Assembly (NCBI GenBank): GCA_012845835.1
Contig: JABAKD010000021.1
Span: 10,671,199-10,735,198, forward strand
Length of the DNA stretch: 64,000 bases
Origin: Undaria pinnatifida
Lineage: Eukaryota > Sar > Phaeophyceae > Laminariales > Alariaceae
Direction of reading: 5' to 3'
This document shows, in pieces, positions 11,442 through 21,359 of this stretch (position 1 is the stretch's first letter; each line of letters begins with the position of its first letter). Both the position numbers and the translations under genes were made by a program. The notes under the pieces were generated by a model that made no database searches, had not been told where the DNA came from, and worked only from the letters and a program-made list of their open reading frames with translations.

Positions 11442-11457
11442 CTTAGGCGTGTCTACA

Positions 11458-11700
11458 TGCTGCTGTATATCGCTCTAGCTGCTGCTGTTGTGCTGCGGTT
11501 ACGGCTGCTGTTGTGCTGCGGCTACTGCTGCGGCTACTGCTTCTTCTACTGCTGCAACTACTGAGAGGGCGTGATAAAAACGGAGCAGGGGATTCGAGAC
11601 TGGGCGATGGTAGCGGGCCATTTTTTTACAAAACAAAGAAGAATAAAAAACGTTCAAGTTTATCAGAATTTGTGAAACAATTCTGGGTGTTCCACCTTCC
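11458..11700 (+). repeat. LTR-like 3' part carrying the unoccupied insertion site
   Basis: CTG/CGG-rich sequence (11458-11565), then GAGAGGGCGTGATAAAAAC, GCGGGCCATTTTTTTAC and CAAAACAAAG, and finally CAATTCTGGGTGTTCCACC. The same string of features occurs at 12285-12445 and 13194-13245, where it is interrupted by the AGCT-hairpin element. It therefore serves as the empty-site reference. Confidence 0.65.
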
Positions 11701-11732
11701 TCTCCAGTATACAGCTGTAGTAATTGTACATG

Positions 11733-12437
11733 TGCGCACGCACTCCAAACGGCCCTTTTATATACCGTCCTCGTTCCTGGGGCAAGCGCAACCTATCATT
11801 TGTGAACGGCAATATAAGGACCGATTGGTAGGCGTCTTGTCTTTTAGGAGGTTATTATGTTTATGTCCAATATAGGTTTCTTGCAGCAGCACCCCAAGAT
11901 TTTTTTGTTTTCATGGAGGCACCAGGCGCCCCATCCCAAGCCACCCTCTCTCGGCCGATGCCGGCCAAGTCGCGACGGAACTCGGCAGCCCCGACCCCTC
12001 GAAGTCGAGGAGACCCGGCCCCCGTTGCGCGTTCACCAGGCGCAAGCTATCACGGTACCCGAAGAAGCCATCCAAACGTTGCCAATGTGTTCACAGTTTA
12101 TTTGTGGGCGAAAATATAGGGGATGTTGACCACCGCATATGATCATGGTATTGTTCCTTATATTCCCGGCCGATACGGCATACCAAGCGAGAGAACGGGG
12201 CCTATTTCGGCGCATGATACATCCCCGTCTGCACCCTGCTCTTCGCCCCGAGAGATTGGCGCTCGATAGATGTGTACTGCTGCTGTATATTCCTCCAGCT
12301 GCTGTTGTGCTGCGGTTACTGCTGCGGCTACTGCTGCTTGTGCTGCTGCAACTGCTGAGAGGGTCTGATAAAAACAGAGCAGGCGATTCGAGGCTGGGCG
12401 GGTAGCGGGCCATTTTAATACATCAAAACAAAGAGCA
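11733..12437 (+). repeat. LTR-like block, copy 2 (left of insertion)
   Basis: It matches 9991-10560 in its left 550 bp and 11458-11650 in its right 150 bp. It is thus the most complete copy of the block. It resumes after the inserted element as AAAACTTGTCAAAGTTT (13194 onward). Confidence 0.6.
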
Positions 12438-12445
12438 AAAAGTTG

Positions 12446-13193
12446 CACACCCCGGACAGCTCATGAGCTAGCTCATCTGTCATGTATAGCTCAAGCTTTG
12501 AAAACATGTGCAGATGAGCTACCGCCTATAGCTCAAGCCGGGGAAAACATGTGTAGCTCATGTAGCTCCTATCGCTCATCTCGGGGGCAGATGAGCTAGC
12601 TCATATAGCTCCTATAGCTCAAGCTTTGAAAACATGGGCAGATGAGCTATCGCCTATAGCTCAAACCTTCGAAACATGTGCAGATGAGCTACCGCCTATA
12701 GCTCAAGCCGGGAAAAACATGTGCAGCTCACGTAGCTCCTATAGCTCATCCCGGGGACGGATGAGCTAGCTCATGTAGCTCCTATAGCTCTGCCTGGGCA
12801 AATGCGTGCAGATGAGCTATCGCCTATAGCTCAAGCTTTGAAAACATGCGCATATGAGCTATCGCCGATAGCTCAAGCCTTCGAAATATGTGCAAATGAG
12901 TTACCGCCTATAGCTCAAGCCGGGGGAAACATGTGTAGCTCATGTAGCTCCTATAACTCATCTCGGGGGCAGATGAGCTAGCTTATGTAGCTCCTATAGC
13001 TCAAGGTTTGGAAACACGGGCAGATGAGCTATCGCCTATAGCTCAAGCCTTCGAAACTTGTGAAGATGAGCTACCGCCTATAGCTCAAGCCGGGGAAAGC
13101 ATGTGCAGCTCATGTAGCTCACGTAGCTCACCGGTGAGCTAGCTCCGAAAAGAGCTAGCTCGAGCTACGGTGAGCTGATCTGTCCGAGGTGTG
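12446..13193. mobile_element. AGCT-hairpin array element (non-autonomous, hAT-like ends)
   Basis: A 748-bp block bounded by terminal inverted repeats, CACACCCCGGACAG at the left and CTGTCCGAGGTGTG at the right (13 of 14 positions complementary). It is flanked by 8-bp near-duplicates, AAAAGTTG (12438-12445) and AAAACTTG (13194-13201). The interior consists almost entirely of self-complementary units such as GAGCTATCGCCTATAGCTC and GAGCTAGCTC, spaced about 42 bp apart with CAAGCTTTGAAAACATG-type spacers. A higher-order period is visible: GTGCAGATGAGCTACCGCC-type starts lie at about 12508, 12678, 12890 and 13060 (spacings 170, 212, 170). It has no ORF. An 8-bp target duplication and 5'-CA termini fit the hAT superfamily, but no transposase is present to confirm it. 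Confidence 0.7.
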
Positions 13194-13790
13194 AAAACTT
13201 GTCAAAGTTTATAAAAAAATGTAATACAATTTGGGGTGTTCCAAGTGACCTGCTCGTCTCAGAGAGGCGAAGCGCAATCCCTTGCCAAATAGAGCCAGCT
13301 CAGCGAAGTTTAATGCGCCGAGCACCGCCACGGAGCTCGGCCGAGATCCAGACATGCTTCATTATGTACCCATGGTAGCCTAGCTTGCCCCCCGGCCGAA
13401 AGTGCAAGAAGAAACCCTCGGCGGCCAGAGAGCACCGAGCCAAAAAAAACGAAGATGATATTTTACATATACATATGTATATACTTCGAAGTATATGGGA
13501 ACGCGCCACTTTTACCCAACAAAATCATCACCGCCTTGCAAAACAACAACAGTTACATTTTTACCAAACTGCACCCAAGTTTTTGAGGTCAAATTCCTCT
13601 ACTTGAAATTGCGCGGGAGCCATTTTTACAACGATGGAATTTTTATTTACATTTTTGTACTGTGAAGAGCACGCGCACGCACGCATGCGTCGGTACGTGG
13701 GTATGGCTCATCATGGCTTTTTCTTCTAGCTGAGCCCGTGTTTATAATCCCTCCCCCGCTGCCCCCTCCCCCCCCGCCCATCCTGCGCAG

Positions 13791-14629
13791 GGGTGTTGTC
13801 GCCGTACTGTCCATCGTGGTCTACCCGCTTCACTCGTGCATGACGCTGGCGAAACCCGCGGCAGCATCCTCGGGCAATAACTTCTTCCGCCGCATGGTCA
13901 CGCTAGGACTCCCTGCCGCCGCGGTGTGGTCGTTCGCGGTGTGGGTCAAGAACCACTGCGTTTGGGGGCTCGCCTCCGGCCTGTGGTTCGCGCTTTACTG
14001 CGCCTGCGTGACGCTCAAAGCCACGTCGTTTACCGGCACGGTCTGCGCGCTTGGGGAAGGTGTGGCGGCATCGCCAACTTCGAATGGAAAACCGATCGCC
14101 GCCGCTACCCCTGCCTCAAGTGGAGGTGGGTCTCGACGCGAAGAGCAGGAGCTCTTCGCTCAAGCGCTCACGTTCCGCGAGTACCTGTTTTTCCTGTTCC
14201 AGTCCCCTTCTCTGGTGTGCGAGGTGCGACTCATGAAAGCGTCGACGCGCCGTCGGAGCCGGCCCCTGCGGGCGGCGTCCGAGTTTTTCCACGCTGTCTT
14301 AACGTTCCTCGCCGCGCACTGCATGGTGGGCGCCGTGCTCGCGCCCGCCTTGAGGGTGTTCATCACCGGTGTCTGTCCTCAGTGGGTGGAAGGTGCGGGC
14401 ACGGGTTGGGCTGAGCTTGGCGCCGGTGACGGCGGCGGGGGGTGGCCTTCGTGGGAGGCTGGGAGCGGGTTGCTGGCGGAGGAGAGGGTTAAGGTGACGC
14501 TGCTGACCTTCTTGTGGATGTTGACGATCGTGTCGTCCTGCGTGCACTTCTTGGTGTTCTACGCGTTCTGGCACTGCGTCTGTCTGGGCATGGCGGAGCT
14601 CTGGGGGTTTCCGGACCGCCATCTGTACG
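13791..14629 (+). CDS. Acyltransferase exon (penultimate)
   Basis: The acceptor is a C-rich tract ending CCTGCGCAG at 13782-13790. The donor is TACG|GTGAGA. It encodes the N-terminal membrane segments, including FALYCACVTLKATSF and EYLFFLFQSPSLVCE, which resemble the region before the FYxDWWN motif in DGAT1. One base of a Gly codon is left at the end. Confidence 0.8.
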
Positions 14630-15757
14630 GTGAGATGACGGGCGGGTGACAGTAGTTGATAAATGTGATACCAGGTACCTGGTATTTATAGTGCGTACGG
14701 GTTGCGTTCGGTTCTTAGCGTGCCCCCTGGTACGTGTGCTTGCGATCGGCCGTTTCTTCGCAATTTTTTTTCTAGCTTCCATCGTGTGTGGAGGCGTGGA
14801 TACCCACTTCTTTGCGTGGGGATTGCAATAGTATTTTGTAAGTATACCCCAGATATGCGTACTTCCTCTGTTCCTGACTTTGCGCAGAGTTCACCGATAT
14901 GCAAGTCGGCGTTGGGCTCCTTGAAAAGCCCGAACGATGGCGATAACCACAAAAAAAAGCAAATCGATTCCTGCAAAATTAAGTGCTAAGAGGGACTCAA
15001 TTTTGGGAGTATTTTAATTTTAGGGCGATCCGGTTTTGCCCCTCCCTCCACCTCTTGCGCATGCCCCAGCTTTCGCCCACTCCCTTTCGATTTGGCGACA
15101 CTGTCTTACCCCCACACACACACACCCTTCCCCCGTGCTTGCCTCACATAATGGTTCACCGAAACAGGTTGCTGGTGGTTGGTTTTCGACGAACCTAGAG
15201 AGTTTCTGCGGATGTGGTCTGTCCCTGTGCACCGCTGGCTGTCGTCGTGCGTGCACTGGCCGATGCTCGAGGCCGCGGCTCGCCAAAAGGGAGACAGCGC
15301 AAGCGTGGATGTAGCGGTGGCCGAGAGCGACGGAAAGGCCGGCACTAAGCCGGCTACGGCGGGGTGGTTGGCTGCTGTGGTGGCGACCTTCCTGGTGTCC
15401 GGCGTTTACCATGAGGCTATTGTGTACGTTGCCATGCGAGGCACGTGCTGGCCTTTCAACACCTTCCTGCTCGTGGTCGGAGGTGGGCTCGTTACCACGT
15501 GGGACATCATTTTCCCCCCGAGAGAAGAGGCGAACGATCACGCTTTAGCGGGTGAGGGGGAGACTAGCGGTGGTGGTGGTGGTGGTGGTGCCGCCGCCCC
15601 AGGCGGTGGCGAGGGGGTTGGCGTCAAGACAGTCAGCCCGTACGGCGCCAGGGGCATGTTCTCGGCGGTGCTGTTCTCCATTCTCGTGCAGTTGTCGGCG
15701 TTCATATGCGATTGTGCGGCGTGGCTGTGGTGGCGGCACGTCCTCATGGGAAAGTAA
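13791..15757 (+). CDS. MBOAT-family acyltransferase (DGAT1/ACAT-like), last two exons
   Basis: Probable membrane-bound O-acyltransferase of the DGAT1/sterol acyltransferase branch, which esterifies diacylglycerol or sterols with acyl-CoA in the ER. Exons 13791-14629 and 15168-15757 join in phase (G|GT) and give about 475 residues ending in TAA. The first exon follows a long C-rich tract and CTGCGCAG. Hydrophobic segments are spread along both exons. The junction encodes LYGCWW, followed by LRMWSVPVHRW, which corresponds to FYxDWWN..W..WN.PVH of the family. VSGVYHEAIVYV holds the conserved His (codon at 15410), with two or three membrane segments after it. The Asp and Asn of FYxDWWN are not conserved (Cys and Leu). 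There are Gly/Ala-rich inserts around 14080-14130 and 15565-15615. N-terminal exons are not identified. Family assignment is firm; substrate is not. Confidence 0.8.
15168..15757 (+). CDS. Acyltransferase final exon
   Basis: The acceptor is CACCGAAACAG|GTTGC. It encodes CWWLVFDEPREF, MWSVPVHRW, the active-site VYHE segment and the C-terminal membrane helices, ending MGK-TAA. The intron (14630-15167) contains a CA repeat near 15113-15125. Confidence 0.85.
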
Positions 15758-15881
15758 ACAATGTCTGTTGTTGTCTTCGTTTCGACAAGTGCCAGGATCT
15801 CTGGACAATATAAATCATCATTAGGGCGCTTAGAACTAGTGCGGGTGGGAGTCGGAACGGGGAAGGTTTTTGTTCGACACG

Positions 15882-16067
15882 ATGGTGAGTTTGCGGATGG
15901 GGAAGGGCTATCGGGTCGCGGGGGTGGGCAGCGCGGTGGACGTGGTCATTTCGTTGCTGCTGTTGCCCATATGGCTATTTAGCTCTCGCTCGCGTTGGGC
16001 AGGAAGATTCCTTAAGATGCATCTTCCCCGCACTGTTGCCTGGGGAGTGGCATGTGTGAGAGGGTAA
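15882..16067 (+). CDS. Small unrecognised ORF with a membrane-like segment
   Basis: An ATG frame of 61 codons, 125 bp after the acyltransferase stop. It contains a hydrophobic stretch (VDVVISLLLLPIWLF) and a basic C-terminus. No family is recognised, and it may lie in the 3' UTR of the preceding gene. Chance is a real alternative. Confidence 0.15.
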   Translation: MVSLRMGKGYRVAGVGSAVDVVISLLLLPIWLFSSRSRWAGRFLKMHLPRTVAWGVACVRG

Positions 16068-16574
16068 TTGTTGTAAGGGTATGCGCGATGCTTTGGGAGG
16101 TGATGGGTGTACAAACGCGCGGATCTGCGTCGGCAACGGTATTGTTGACGCCCCGTATAGATTCGGCCGGCCTTCGCTCCCCGCCACATGCACCAGTACT
16201 CTTGTTGTACTGCTGGTCGGAGGTGGAGTTGTTTTTTAGTGTAGCAAATATCCGGTCCAGGTGCCTCTTCAACAGAAGTACGAGTACGCTCGTACGAGCG
16301 GTATGTCTTGCGGGGGAAGCAAGCAAGTGCCCCATAAAAATATATACGAACGCAGATACCCGGTGTAGAGCAGAGCTCCATTCATTGTGATGAAGCTCCT
16401 TCTTATGTGAGCTCCATTAAACTCCTTACGTTAGCTCCATCGCAAGTTAACCCTTTTTGGGACCCAGTTATAGCGACAAATATACCCGACATGTTCCCTC
16501 TTTAGAACTGCACCCATGTTTTTGGGGACAAACTACCTGGAATATGTGTTAGATCATTTTTGCAAGTCTAAATG

Positions 16575-16745
16575 TGGTCAAGTGCGGTTTTATGGAGCGT
16601 TTAGGAAACACGCGCAGCCTTGGTAAGAGTAGCATGGTGCTGCGCGCGTCTCGTACATGTAGATTGCAGTCCGGACACAACCCCTGACCTAGCAGCCGGG
16701 GCTGCATCGTGTGGCCGTCGCTGTAATCGCCATACCCAGACATGA
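16575..16745 (-). repeat. Dispersed repeat, inverted partner of 3921-4090
   Basis: On the minus strand it starts GATTACAGCGACGGCCACAC and continues in parallel with 3921-4090. The shared reading is DYSxGHTxQPxLLG. Confidence 0.5.
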
Positions 16746-16964
16746 CAGTAAGTGAGTCTTGTAGGCGTTCATCACGTTATTTTTTAGACACCATGGACGA
16801 GTAAAGTAGGGAAGGCGTTTTGGGTGGGGTATTGATCGTCATACTGATATAGACTAACGTGAGCTACGTAAATACTCGGTGTTGCTTGCCGGATTGCTTG
16901 CGCGATGGCTAGTTTTTTTTTCTTAGGTTCAAAGTGTTTTTCGTATTTTGTTATTTCGTCTTTT

Positions 16965-17045
16965 TTCAACTTGCGACACCCCCGAGATTTCAAGCCAACC
17001 ATACCCCGAAGGGGAAATTTGTGTGTGATACGTACGTGTTCGGCA
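16965..17045 (-). repeat. Dispersed repeat, inverted partner of 9720-9790
   Basis: The minus strand has TTCCCCTTCGGGGTATG and TGAAATCTCGGGGGTGTCGC, parallel to the plus-strand copy at 9720. Confidence 0.5.
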
Positions 17046-19839
17046 TCAGTCTTTGTATCCCCACGAGAGGAAAACGTGCAATACGCAGTGTTACGGTTTG
17101 GGTTGGGCACTCGCGCAGTACGTATTGGCAGCAGTAATCTATTGTACTATACCCGTAATATAGCAGGGAAAACCCATAAAATTTGTTTATTGGTGGGTGC
17201 CTACTGCCGCCCTGTACATGCCCCGCAAGGGTAGGAGCGATGGAGTAACATTAATTACAAGTATTTTTACCACGTGGCCGCCAGAAAAAAAGAAGTTAGG
17301 ATCGTCACATCATCGTCACACGTTACATGCTTCATTTCTTCATTCTTGATTTTTCTGAGCCGATGGCCGCGAGTGTTTTTTTTTTTCGTGTGTGGTGACC
17401 GCAGCCCCCCCCCCACCCCAGTCAACACGGTGTTGAGCCCCGACCAGTATACTGATTGATGCAACACAGTTAGTATGCTGATTGTTGGCGCAGTCAGTGT
17501 AAATCAAACCCCTGCCTGGTGAGGCTGCCTGTGCCCACCCCTAGTTAGAGTAGAAGTAGGATAATGGTGGACGCCGTCCCCTACGATGCCCTGCCGACCC
17601 TGGAGAGGATCCCGGGGAGTTTGTCGGCTGTAGTTGTTGTGGTTGTCGGTGTTTTCTCCAAGCGATCATCCGAAAAATCTGAAAAACGTTGAGCGTACCT
17701 ATTTTTGACTTGACGTCACATTGGCACTTGAAACAAACTGGTTTTACGAGCACGCCTCTTTACTGACATTGGCACTCAAGAAGGAAGCCGGCATGATTCC
17801 TAAGAGTTGACTGTTGGGTGCTTTCTCTCGTGTAAAAAACCAGCTACCTGGTGGTATGGCAATTTGAAGCCAAGTTTTTCAGTCGGTCTTCTTAGACGAT
17901 TACGTCCAGTCCCTTTTTTGTGGTGCTTTTCTTGGTACCGCATGGTGGAGGGGGGAGAAGTGATGAGACGACCAAGACGTTACGATGGCCAGGTGTATAC
18001 CCTGATTGGCGACGAAACGTCGCGCCCCCCGCACCATCACAGCGCTCACTCCGACGTGCACCTCCACACGATAACATCGTATCCACGATAGCTTCGTATA
18101 GGGAGTGCTCTCAGCTCGAGCTCTGTCATCGACCTGATATGGCGAGTCCTGCGTCGTACAGGTAGTTGTGTTGGATGTCGACGACCAAAAAAAATCAAGT
18201 AGCGCATCCTTCGTAAAAAATTGAGTCTGATGATGACAAATATCGAGTAGCGCATCGTTCGGCGTTTCCCTGCACCCGCACGCGCACAATTCGTACAACG
18301 TTGTATCTCCCTAGTTCCTGCTCCTCCAGCGAAATACGTCGAAACCGAAAAAGGTAGCTGCTTACGGGTGATCGCGGCCAAATTAGGGGGCGCTTGAGAG
18401 ATCTCTCCGCTAGGATCGAAACACACTTCCAAGACTTGTAATGTATATACAGGCCCCTATTTATTTGACAGCAGCACCTATTATTGCATTGTTATCTGTG
18501 TGAAAATAATGGCTGACCAAATTGAACACGGGAACAATCTTGCTGCTCATCTCCCGGAGGTCTTTGCCTACTCATTGGTTGAGGCTTGCCTTTCGGCCGG
18601 CCGATTCGTTTCGAAAAAAAAGCTACGAAACACGCGGCGGAGCCGCGGGACAGCCCTTGCCGACCTCGAGCCCCCCCCGAAAGGGACGAAAGGGGTGGAA
18701 TTAGGGTTAGAATGCAAGTAAGGGTTGCCCATATTTCGCCGTTTTTCTTTTTTTTTAGGATTCATGCACCCATCCATCCGTTAGTGGGAAATCGTTTCTG
18801 CTGCTGCTTCATAATGTGCCATTATTTCTTCCAAATCAAAACCCATCTCAAAACGATTTATTGCATAGGATGCGCGCGTACAGTGTCAAACCGTGTTGGT
18901 TTATGCCTGTGCACAAGGCGAGCAGGAGGGATGTAGGATTCACTATGCGCTCGTATCAATGCCCGAGAATCAAACTCGGGTCTGCGTTGATGCTAAAAGT
19001 TATACTAATTTTAATTTTGCCTAGGGCATGTTGAAAACGAGAGTATCCACCACCAGAATTTTGCTTGATCGAACATTTGGAATACCAATTTGGGGGAACA
19101 ATCTTGGTGGTATCGGGGTTATTTTAGGATTGATTTATTGAACCACAATCGAGAGCTTTTTCTTGCTGGTCTTACACGGATTAATCCTACTGCACTCTTG
19201 ATCGCCCAAATTCTTGGCAGCGATTTCCGTTACGATTACTGTGGTTCAATTCCGCTAGCTACGGCGTTGGGTATCAATATTCGGGTTTTTGGAGCTGAGG
19301 CAGTATTGTTTTGAAATTCGCAGTGGATATTTGAGGCATGTACCTTGTTTGAATAAGCAAGGTTTCGGATTATGCGCTTTGGATGAACTTTATCATGACG
19401 TGCACACAGGCAGGGGGAATGTTGGCTTATTATGCCTGTGCTCAAGTCTGATATATGATGTGTATGACAGCATAGAATCTTCGGAGATGGTAGAGTAGAA
19501 CTATTGACATGATTGGCGGTCCCAATCTTGAATATGTTCGAGTTGAGCCCCCTTTGGCTCAGTGCATATTGAGTGCACATTGAGCGTATATTGTGTTCAC
19601 TATTAGTTGTCTTGGGGAGTGCATGTTCAGAGTGGTCTCCAGGACTCCGGTACTTTAATTTTTTACATCTTCTCATCTCCTCCGCCTGATGGTCCCTCGT
19701 CGGGTACCGAGAGCAATCTCCCCGTGAGCCACCCTACGCCGGGCATACAGATAGTCGATTAAACCGTTTGTGTCTAGCTACTAATCTCAAAAGCGACAGC
19801 AAAACGGTTCAAAAATCCATTTTGAAGAGAAAATGTCTA

Positions 19840-19905
19840 AACACGTCAGCTGTGAGTTCGATAAATTTAGGGCAGATACTCATCACGCAAGCTGCGTGAT
19901 ATACC
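19840..19905 (-). repeat. ELTADV dispersed repeat, copy 1
   Basis: The minus strand reads CGCAGCTTGC, then ATGAGTATCTGCCC, then AAATTTATCGAACTC and ACAGCTGACGTG. The same order of blocks recurs at 20293, 23028, 47665, 56430 and 56890. Confidence 0.6.
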
Positions 19906-20292
19906 TAATTTTGTGACTACAATGAAGCAGTTAAATTAACACACGAAATGTATGGAAATATGCGGAAGTAAGTTTGGTGAGCTCAAGCTTTACTTTTTCT
20001 TTCGAGTTCATCCCGACTACCACTCAATATTGTTGTGGGCAGCACGCGTGATGAATTCATTAGAGCACTAATAACACCCAGTAGTAATGCAAACCTATCA
20101 CTAAGCGCTACAACGTCAATACACAGTTGTAGTAAATCTATCCACGCTCTTATATACGGCTAGCTATTAGGCTGTTCATCTTTGTACTACGAGTACAGTA
20201 GTAGCAGCAGTAGTACCGGAAAATTTAACAATGCACTGCTGTCGTAGGTGTCATACATATATATATTATGATAAAAATAAAAACACACTCAA

Positions 20293-20350
20293 CTTGACAA
20301 GCTGTGAGATCGAAGATTTCGTCGAAACTCGTCTTTGTAGCTGTGTGTGA
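20293..20350 (-). repeat. ELTADV dispersed repeat, diverged copy 2
   Basis: The minus strand reads ACACAGCTACAAAGACGAG, then TTTCGACGAAATCTTCGATC, then TCACAGCTTGTC. It keeps the block order but not the reading frame. Confidence 0.4.
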
Positions 20351-20466
20351 TACTCCGATCGCGCGTGTTACGGGTTGTGTGCCCTCACTAAGGATATAGA
20401 TCGGCGACTCCCCTTGCAACTACAGTGTAGCTTGTACCAGGGTCAACAGGGTGATGTTAATCAAGC

Positions 20467-20820
20467 TGTGCGCGGAAACTATTAAACCCGTTTTTGAGGG
20501 GGGCAAAATCTGACAGCTGTGGAAGGAAATGCATCAGTTTATCAAGTGTATCCTGTAAATCGTATAACCGGTGAGGGGAGGGCGGGTATATTAAGGGCGT
20601 AGGGGCCGGGGTTTTAACAAGAGGGAGTGGGGGGGGGGAAAGGGGCGGGGCAACAATCTGTGCGCGGAAACTACTAATCTTTTAAGGGGACAAATCTGAC
20701 GGTTGTGGAAGAAATGCATCAGTTTAACATGGATATCCTGTATGTCGTACAACCGGTGAGGAGAGGGCGGAGTGACCAAAGGGGGGCTGGGGGGGGGAAG
20801 GGGATTTCCAACAGCTTTAG
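20467..20820. repeat. Tandem duplication of about 190 bp with G-rich tails
   Basis: CTGTGCGCGGAAACTATTAA and GAAATGCATCAGTTTATC (20467-20550) recur as CTGTGCGCGGAAACTACTAA and GAAATGCATCAGTTTAAC (20659-20735). Each unit continues through a shared ACCGGTGAGG block into GGGAGTGGGGGGGGGG-type tracts, which could form G-quadruplexes on the plus strand. Confidence 0.7.
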
Positions 20821-20869
20821 GTCGCACAGATGTATCTCTGTTAAGAGCTTGCTATACGCGTGGTGCTAC

Positions 20870-21345
20870 GTCTAGGCGATGGTGCGGGTGGTGGGGAAGG
20901 AGGGGGCGTTGGGGAGGGGGGGGTGCAGGGGGGGTATGAATTGGAGCTACGGCATCGATGACCAGAAAGGTAATGAGGTGATATCAACTGTCTGGTAGTG
21001 TTTATTACTCTGACAGATTTTGATTTTAGGTGGGGTGGCGGGAGAGAACAAAACGAGGGGGGGGGGAGGGGGGGATCAAACCCCCATAGGTCGCATGAAT
21101 GTATACCTGGGAGGACTTTTACTATACGTGCTAGATCTAGGCGATGGTGCGGGTGATGGGGAAGGAGGGGGCGCGAAAATAGGAACTAAATTAATTGGAG
21201 CTACGGCACTACTGGTTGGCTAGGTAATGAGGTGATATCACCTGCCTGGTGCCTGGTAATGTATACTATTCTAGCATATTATACTTTTAGGTGGGGCGGC
21301 GGGGGAGGGGGGGGGGGGGAAGGGTTGCGTGTGTGTCAGGGGGGG
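20870..21345. repeat. Second tandem duplication of about 260 bp, G-rich
   Basis: GGCGATGGTGCGGGTGGTGG at 20875, AATTGGAGCTACGGCA, GTAATGAGGTGATATCA and TTTTAGGTGGGGTGGCGGG recur in the same order from 21138 to about 21300. Long G runs end both units (for example 21326-21353). The ORF at 21020-21223 (Gly-rich) is a product of this repeat. Confidence 0.7.
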
Positions 21346-21359
21346 GGGGGGGGCAACGG

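Larger units (their letters stand above)
9991..13260 (+). mobile_element. Rearranged LTR retroelement locus
   Basis: Two direct copies of an LTR-like block (9991-10560 and 11733-12437, each starting in GCACGCACTCCAAACGG) flank an internal part with a gag fragment (11058-11441). A further piece of the same LTR-like sequence lies at 11458-11700, directly after the gag fragment. The exact 16-mer CTTAGGCGTGTCTACA occurs at 10879-10894 and again at 11442-11457, where gag ends. This suggests that the present order arose by deletion or recombination between short repeats. No protease, RT or integrase remains. The outer ends are not sharply defined. The right LTR-like copy is split by the AGCT-hairpin element at 12446-13193. 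Confidence 0.6.
16068..20466. other. Intergenic with dispersed repeats, no supported gene
   Basis: Nothing here reads as a conserved gene; the longest frames are about 110-146 codons without motifs. It holds inverted partners of repeats at 3921 and 9720. It also holds a GAGCTCCATT-like short array (16375-16445), the motif ACTGCACCCATGTTTTTGG (16507-16525), and two minus-strand copies of the ELTADV family (19840 and 20293). Confidence 0.5.

Noticed and set aside
12446-13193. CRISPR-like array of palindromic repeats
   Set aside because: Spacers are themselves repeated variants, the unit is not constant, the context is eukaryotic, and the block has transposon ends.
14299-14782. Minus-strand ORFs opposite the acyltransferase exon
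   Set aside because: GC-rich shadow frames (Arg/Pro/Thr-rich) of the plus-strand gene.
18955-18990. Possible tRNA on the minus strand (CCGAG TTTGATT CTCGG T-arm)
   Set aside because: The T-arm pairs perfectly, but no acceptor stem, D-arm or anticodon arm can be built around it.
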